Assembly: GCA_050692055.1 (NCBI GenBank)
Contig: JBOGTC010000082.1
Coordinates: 1-9,854, forward strand
DNA: 9,854 bases
Direction: 5' to 3'
From: JBOGTC01 sp050692055
Lineage (GTDB): Bacteria; Chloroflexota; Limnocylindria; QHBO01
The position numbers were made by a program, and so were the translations under genes. The notes under the pieces were generated by a model. That model saw only the letters and a list, made by a program, of their open reading frames with translations, had not been told where the DNA came from and did no database searches. The first letter of the stretch is position 1. Each line of letters begins with the position of its first letter. Of the stretch, positions 5,462 to 9,854 are shown piece after piece.

Positions 5462-6865
5462 CCCGTCCGGACCCCCGCGATCCTTCTGATCCTCAGCCTC
5501 TTCCTTGCCGCCGTCATCGCGGCGGTCCCGGAACCCGCTCGGGCCGGGGGACCGAAGGTGGCGATCATCGTGGGCCCGGTTGGCGGACTTACATCCACCT
5601 ATCGTTCAATGGCTGATGACGTTGCCGATGCGGCGAGTGCCGCCGGCGCCACGGTCGCCAAGGCGTACTCACCGACTGCAACGTGGGGCAACGTGAGGAA
5701 CGCGGTGGACGGAGCCAACGTCGTCGTCTACTTCGGCCACGGTAACGGTTACCCGAACCCGTACACCATCGGCCACCAGTACACCGACCGGGTCAACGGC
5801 TGGGGCGTGAACCGCACGACCACCAACGGCGATTCGGACAGCTGGTCCAGCACCATGGTCTACTGCGGCGAGAAGGCGCTCCTCGGGACCCTTACCAGCT
5901 CCGACGGCGCTGCCCAGCGGCAGTACTGCACGGGCAAGGTCAACCCCGCTCCCGGCTTCACCATGGTCTACGCCCAGGCGCACTACGCCCCGGGCTTCGG
6001 AGAGCGCTACGTGGAGAGCACGCCGCTGACCACGCTGGCCGAGGCGCAGCAGCGCGTGCGGAACTACTCGCGACCGGTGTTCGGCCTCGGTGGCTCCGCG
6101 TTCTATGCCACGGCCTACGGCGACGCGGACGAGATCGTGACGCGCCTCCTGACCGACGGCCGCACCCACGGCGACCTCTTCCGCAGCGGGCGCGGCTTCA
6201 GCGCCGGCACCTTGACGACCATGGCTCATCCTGACGTCCCCGGGACGGCGGTATGGGTCCAGCGCACCTCGATCTCTGGCCTGCACTTCGGCGATCCTGA
6301 CTACTGGTACGCCTTCGCCGGGAATCCGGACACGACGGCGGCCGAGGGATTCGTGCCGCTGCCGTTCAGCGACATCGCGAGCTCACCATTCCGCAACGAC
6401 ATCGTATGGCTGGCCGAAACCGGCATCACCGGCGGCTGCGGGAACGGCAGGTTCTGTCCGGACCAGGCGGTGACACGCGAGCAGATGGCGTCGTTCCTCG
6501 TCCGTGCGCTCGACCTGCCTGCCACCGGCACCGACTACTTCACCGACGACGGCAGCTCCATCCACCATGCCGATATCAACCGGCTCGCGGCGTCGGGCAT
6601 CACCGGCGGCTGCGACGATGGGCGCTTCTGCCCGCGCAACGTCGTCACCCGCGAGCAGATGGCGTCGTTCCTCGTCCGCGCGCTGGACCTGCCCGCCACC
6701 GGCACCGACTACTTCACGGATGACGGCAGCTCCATCCACGAGGCCGATATCAACCGGCTCGCCGCCTCCGGCATCACCGGCGGCTGCGGTGGCTCGAGAT
6801 TCTGCCCGGCGGCCGGCGTCACCCGTGGCCAGATGGCGGCGTTCCTGCGGCGCGGCCTGTCATAG
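5459..6865 (+). CDS. Secreted protein with His-Gly (caspase-like?) domain and three SLH-like repeats
   Basis: This is a 468-residue exported protein of unknown function. From the TTG start it has a signal peptide (MPVRTPAILLILSLFLAAVIAAV...ARA, cleavage near residue 30). Residues 33-290 form an alpha/beta-looking domain: VAIIVGPVG, then ADAASAAGATV, then VVVYFGHGNGYPNPY (His94-Gly95), YCGEKALLG (Cys136) and MVYAQAHYAPGFGE (His175). A strand ending in a His-Gly pair followed by another hydrophobic strand recalls caspase-like folds (C14/C25/CHAT), but I cannot assign the family. Residues 303-468 are three SLH-like units of exactly 58 residues, each with GC-x5-CP, which probably attach the protein to the envelope. 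The next gene, 122 bases downstream, carries the same C-terminus. The frame extends upstream to 5348, but without a ribosome site. Confident as a gene; function uncertain. Confidence 0.9.
   Translation: MPVRTPAILLILSLFLAAVIAAVPEPARAGGPKVAIIVGPVGGLTSTYRSMADDVADAASAAGATVAKAYSPTATWGNVRNAVDGANVVVYFGHGNGYPNPYTIGHQYTDRVNGWGVNRTTTNGDSDSWSSTMVYCGEKALLGTLTSSDGAAQRQYCTGKVNPAPGFTMVYAQAHYAPGFGERYVESTPLTTLAEAQQRVRNYSRPVFGLGGSAFYATAYGDADEIVTRLLTDGRTHGDLFRSGRGFSAGTLTTMAHPDVPGTAVWVQRTSISGLHFGDPDYWYAFAGNPDTTAAEGFVPLPFSDIASSPFRNDIVWLAETGITGGCGNGRFCPDQAVTREQMASFLVRALDLPATGTDYFTDDGSSIHHADINRLAASGITGGCDDGRFCPRNVVTREQMASFLVRALDLPATGTDYFTDDGSSIHEADINRLAASGITGGCGGSRFCPAAGVTRGQMAAFLRRGLS
6365..6862 (+). repeat. Three SLH-like units, 174-bp period (first protein)
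   Basis: The coding repeats recur every 174 bases (anchors at 6477, 6651 and 6825). Each unit reads roughly F-D...DI.WLA..GIT.GC.....FCP...VTR.QMA.FL.RAL.LPATG. Units 1 and 2 are almost identical in DNA over about 137 bases (6477-6613 against 6651-6787), with around ten differences that are mostly silent. Confidence 0.85.
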
Positions 6866-6987
6866 GCTACGAGGGAACTACAGGGAGGTCAGGTGGGGAT
6901 GGGGTCCGTTGGTACCATACGCCGCCGCCTGGCGGGCCGGTAGGCTGCAGCTCGCCATCGAACCATCCGTCCTGAGGCCGCTCGTCC
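6866..6987 (+). other. Short gap between the two SLH-like genes
   Basis: In these 122 bases I see TAGGCT at 6941-6946 as a possible -10 box without a matching -35 box, and GAGG about ten bases before the GTG start. There is no clear terminator, so the two genes may be co-transcribed. Confidence 0.3.
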
Positions 6988-8889
6988 GTGTCACCCGCAC
7001 CGCATCGCATCCCGGTCCACCGCGTCCTCACCGCGCTTCTGACGCTCGGCCTCCTCGCCTCCCTGGCTGCCCCGGTTGCCGCCAACGAGCCGACCGCGAC
7101 GCCGGCGGCCAGCCCGGCGACGGAACCGCCTCCGTCCGAGCTGCCGATTGGGCCCGATGGGCAGCCGATGGCGCCATCGATCCATGCCGAGATGCTGGCC
7201 GAGCACGCCGCGGACGCGGTCTCCTTCACGACGGGTGAGGCACCATCGGTAGCGATGGCGACGCCTTCGGGCGACGGCGGCCTGGGCGATGGGACCACCT
7301 CCTCAACCGATGGCGGCGCGGCCGCCCTGCCCAACGGCCTGCGCAAGGAGATCTTCGGCTACCTGCCGTACTGGATGCTGAGCAGCAGCAACCTCGCGTA
7401 CCTCGACTACGACATGATCTCGACCATCGCCTACTTCGGTGTCGCGGCCCGGAGCGACGGCACCCTGGCGCGCACCGCCGACAGCGTGACCACCCCAAGC
7501 TGGGCCGGCTGGACCTCGTCGCACATGACCGACGTCATCAACAAGGCGCACGCGCGCGGGGTGAAGGTCGTGCTGACCGTGACGATGATGGCCTGGAACG
7601 GCAACTACACCGAGATGTCGGCCTTCCTCAACAGCTCGAGCGCGCGCAACCGGCTGGTGGGCGAGATCGTGGGCACCGTGCGCGACCGCCGGGCGGACGG
7701 CGTCAACCTGGACTTCGAGCCGGTGCCTGCCTCGCTGCGCGATCAGTACACGTCATTCGTGCGCCAGCTGAAGGCGGGTCTGCAGTCGGCCGGCGTCGGG
7801 TCGTTCCTCACCGTGGCCACCATGGCCGGCGCCGCCACCTGGTCGAGCGGCTACGACGTCGCCGCCCTCAGCGCCAGCGGCGCGGCCGACGCGCTGATGG
7901 TGATGGCGTACGACTTCAGCTGGTCGGGCTCGGCGCGGGCCGGAGGCGTGGCGCCCGTCCGCAACCCGTACATCTTCGACGTCAACGACGCAATACGCGA
8001 CTACCTCGCCAAGGTGCCCGCCGGCAAGCTCATCTGGGGCGTGCCGTACTACGGCCGCGAGTGGTCCACCGACACGAGTGCGCTCTACTCCGAGACGAAC
8101 AGGAAGCGGACGAGCGTGGCGTATTACTACACCGGCCATCGGACGCGCGCCGGCCAGCACGGGCGGTTGTGGGATTCCACCGGCCAGGTCCCCTGGTATC
8201 GGTTCCATGACAGCGCCGCCGGCACCTGGGTCCAGGGCTACTACGACGACGTCGCCTCCCTGACCGCCAAGTACAACCTCATCAACCTCAACGACATGCG
8301 CGGCGTGGGGATCTGGCATCTGCTGATGGACAACGGGCGCGCGGAGCTGTGGGACGCGCTCGACACGCACTTCCAGGGCCCGTGGTTCACGGACGCCGTC
8401 GGCTCCCAGTTCCAGTCGGACATCCTGTGGCTCGCCGAATCGGGCATCACCCAGGGCTGCGGGGAGGACCTGTTCTGCCCGAACCAGGCGGTGACCCGCG
8501 GCCAGATGGCGGCCTTCCTGTCCCGTGCCCTGGAGCTGCCGGCGACCGGGCGCGACTTCTTCAGTGACGACGGCGGCAGCATCTTCCACGCCGACATCAA
8601 CCGGCTCGCCGCAGCCGGCATCGCGAGCGGGTGTGGCGACCGGAGGTTCTGTCCCAACGGCGCGGTGACACGCGGGCAGATGGCGGCCTTCCTGTCCCGC
8701 GCGCTGGAGCTGCCGGCGACCGGTCGCGACTTCTTCAGCGATGACGGGACGAGCATCTTCCACGCCGACATCAACCGGCTTGCCGCCTCCGGCATCACCA
8801 GCGGCTGCGACGCGGGCCGGTTCTGCCCGAACGCAGCGGTGACGCGGGGAGAGATGGCCGCCTTCCTGCGCCGCGCGATGACTCGCTAG
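6988..8889 (+). CDS. Secreted GH18 glycosidase (SleL/YaaH type) with three SLH-like repeats
   Basis: This 633-residue exported enzyme probably hydrolyses a GlcNAc-containing polymer. GH18 proteins with this motif (SleL, YaaH, YdhD) cut peptidoglycan, whereas classical chitinases have DGxDxDxE. A signal peptide (residues 1-32, ending APVAA) is followed by a Pro/Thr/Ala/Ser-rich linker to about 115. The GH18 barrel runs from about 120 (KEIFGYLPYWM) to 460. It includes the catalytic motif DGVNLDFEP with acid Glu244, the strand VMAYDFSWSGS and GVPYYGREW. Residues 467-633 are three SLH-like units. The GTG start has GAGG ten bases upstream, and no other start precedes the signal peptide. No LysM domain is present, unlike in SleL, so the SLH-like part may replace it as the wall anchor. 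The stop overlaps the convergent glycosyltransferase stop. Confidence 0.93.
   Translation: MSPAPHRIPVHRVLTALLTLGLLASLAAPVAANEPTATPAASPATEPPPSELPIGPDGQPMAPSIHAEMLAEHAADAVSFTTGEAPSVAMATPSGDGGLGDGTTSSTDGGAAALPNGLRKEIFGYLPYWMLSSSNLAYLDYDMISTIAYFGVAARSDGTLARTADSVTTPSWAGWTSSHMTDVINKAHARGVKVVLTVTMMAWNGNYTEMSAFLNSSSARNRLVGEIVGTVRDRRADGVNLDFEPVPASLRDQYTSFVRQLKAGLQSAGVGSFLTVATMAGAATWSSGYDVAALSASGAADALMVMAYDFSWSGSARAGGVAPVRNPYIFDVNDAIRDYLAKVPAGKLIWGVPYYGREWSTDTSALYSETNRKRTSVAYYYTGHRTRAGQHGRLWDSTGQVPWYRFHDSAAGTWVQGYYDDVASLTAKYNLINLNDMRGVGIWHLLMDNGRAELWDALDTHFQGPWFTDAVGSQFQSDILWLAESGITQGCGEDLFCPNQAVTRGQMAAFLSRALELPATGRDFFSDDGGSIFHADINRLAAAGIASGCGDRRFCPNGAVTRGQMAAFLSRALELPATGRDFFSDDGTSIFHADINRLAASGITSGCDAGRFCPNAAVTRGEMAAFLRRAMTR
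8386..8886 (+). repeat. Three SLH-like units, 174-bp period (GH18 protein)
   Basis: Anchors at 8497, 8671 and 8845 are again 174 bases apart. The Cys pair GC-x5-CP occurs in all three units, as in the neighbouring protein. Units 1 and 2 are close in DNA (for example ATGGCGGCCTTCCTGTCCCG in both). The unit lengths match those of the upstream gene exactly, indicating a shared module. Confidence 0.85.
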
Positions 8890-9785
8890 CGGCCTCGCCG
8901 CGCCAGGACCCGCTCCCAGATCGCATCCATCGACGCGCGCTGCTGCTCCACGTCGAAGCGCGCCGCGGTGGCCGCAACCGTTGCAGGATCGTAGTCGGGG
9001 ACCGAGGCCAGGGCGCCCGCATAGTCTGCGTCGCGCACGAGCGTGCCGTTGACGCCGTCGGTGATCACCTGGCGCAGGCCGCCGATGTCGGCGGCGACCA
9101 CCCAGCGCCCGGCGGCGATCGCCTCGGCGGCGACGAGCCCGAATCCCTCCTCGCGCGAAGGGGCGAGCAGCACGTCGTGCTGCGCCAGCACGCCGGGGAC
9201 ATCGTCGGGGCCGATCTCGCGCAGCCCGGGCCCCAGCAGCGTGTCGGCCAGCCCGCGGGCGACCTCCACGCCCTTGTAGGCCTGCGCGCCGCCGAGGTAC
9301 AGGACCCGGCGTTCCGCGGGGCGAGGTGCCGGGACGAACCGCTCCAGGTCGATCCCGGGATTGACGACCTCGGCCTCGGCTCCGAGCGCGCGGACCGCCG
9401 CTGCCGTGTCATCCGAGTTCGCCACCACCGCGGCGGCACCGTTCAGGACGCGCCGCGCCAGCCAGCGATGGACGCCGCTGCGGCTGGCGATCGACCGGAC
9501 GTCCGACCCGTGGGCCACGACCACCAGCGGCAGCCTGCGGGTCCTCGCGGCGAGCAGCGCCACGACGCCGGATGGCAGGACAAAGTGGCCCTCGACGCCA
9601 TCGAAGGCGCCGCGCGTGCGCACGGCGCGCCACGTCAGGCCCAGGTATCGGCGCCATCCCGGCTCGTCGTAGCGGTCGGGAGCGATGACGGTCGCCGCCG
9701 CCCCGCGCAGCCGCTCGCGCACGAAGGCACCGGCCGCCGGTCGGTCGGCGGTCGGGTAGCGCGCGGTCACGACCAGGAGGCGCAT
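8886..9785 (-). CDS. Glycosyltransferase, GT4-like (GT-B fold)
   Basis: This is a predicted retaining glycosyltransferase of 299 residues using a nucleotide sugar; acceptor and product are unknown, though envelope polysaccharide or glycolipid synthesis would fit the neighbours. The N-terminal Rossmann half begins MRLLVVTARYPT...GAFVRERL and includes VVVAHGSDV and VVANSDDTAAAVRALG. The C-terminal half has VVNPGIDLERF, VLYLGGAQAYKGVE and the E-x7-E donor site (E213-GFGLVAA-E221), followed by GGLRQVITDGVNGTLV. The segment between YKGVE and VLAQHDVLLAPS is only about 30 residues, shorter than in typical GT4 enzymes of 350-400 residues, so part of the donor domain seems reduced. ATG 9785 is chosen because the family normally begins at the first strand; an in-frame ATG at 9836 adds 17 unmotivated residues. 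Confidence 0.9.
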   Translation of the reverse strand: MRLLVVTARYPTADRPAAGAFVRERLRGAAATVIAPDRYDEPGWRRYLGLTWRAVRTRGAFDGVEGHFVLPSGVVALLAARTRRLPLVVVAHGSDVRSIASRSGVHRWLARRVLNGAAAVVANSDDTAAAVRALGAEAEVVNPGIDLERFVPAPRPAERRVLYLGGAQAYKGVEVARGLADTLLGPGLREIGPDDVPGVLAQHDVLLAPSREEGFGLVAAEAIAAGRWVVAADIGGLRQVITDGVNGTLVRDADYAGALASVPDYDPATVAATAARFDVEQQRASMDAIWERVLARRGR

Positions 9786-9854
9786 CGGTCCGGACGGTAG
9801 CGCAATCCGCGCAGGCTGGGTCCTGCCGGCGAGCACCCGTTCGGCCCAGCCGGC
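9786..9854 (-). other. Upstream end of window, nothing recognised
   Basis: The 69 bases before the glycosyltransferase start show no clear promoter, terminator or gene. The glycosyltransferase frame stays open across part of it. Confidence 0.3.

Noticed and set aside
4969..5616. Plus-strand frames at 4969 and 4974 and minus-strand frames at 5055 and 5221
   Set aside because: Their peptides are Pro/Arg/Ala-rich, come from the repeats, and overlap the signal peptide of the SLH-like gene; no ribosome site or family resemblance.
6477..6862. SLH-like DNA repeats as mobile or recombination element
   Set aside because: They are in frame, encode complete 58-residue units and end with the protein, so they are protein repeats.

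Overview
The window is GC-rich bacterial chromosome. It has dense protein-coding genes, GTG and TTG starts, mostly weak Shine-Dalgarno sequences, and a C-terminal repeat of the type WLAE.GIT.GC.....FCP...VTR.QMA.FL. From memory, that cysteine-bearing S-layer-homology-like repeat is most familiar in Chloroflexota and some Actinomycetota. I therefore suspect an uncultured Chloroflexota lineage (Limnocylindria/Ellin6529-like), but the sequence alone does not prove it.

Layout. (1) Minus strand, 2822 down to 1: a VapB-type ribbon-helix-helix antitoxin, an overlapping PIN-domain toxin, and then glgB (glycogen branching enzyme), which runs off the left edge. A good promoter with operator-like repeats sits directly on the antitoxin start and predicts a leaderless message. 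(2) Plus strand, 2985-4951: mreB and mreC, the rod-shape cytoskeleton filament and its membrane partner. No mreD, PBP2 or rodA follows. (3) 4952-5458: about 500 bases with no convincing gene but with unusual repeats: GCCGA-rich direct repeats, three copies of a degenerate 24-base motif (one inverted) around a strong hairpin, a perfect 3 x 11-base tandem repeat, and a 14-base palindrome. (4) Plus strand, 5459-8889: two secreted proteins with the same kind of C-terminus, three 58-residue SLH-like units. One has an unusual N-terminal domain with a His-Gly motif reminiscent of caspase-like folds. The other has a GH18 domain of the SleL/YaaH peptidoglycan-hydrolase type. (5) Minus strand, 9785-8886: a compact GT4-like glycosyltransferase whose stop codon overlaps that of the GH18 gene in a shared CTAG.

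Functionally, the centre and right of the window concern the cell envelope: MreBC organises wall growth, the GH18 protein probably trims or remodels a GlcNAc-containing polymer such as peptidoglycan at the surface, the two SLH-like proteins probably attach to the envelope through the same repeat, and the glycosyltransferase may build an envelope glycan. The left side combines carbon storage (glgB) with a toxin-antitoxin module. I do not see a clear-cut new defence or mobile system. The most novel-looking items are the structured spacer after mreC, the possible caspase-like domain without an obvious cysteine, and the compact self-regulated leaderless vapBC promoter.
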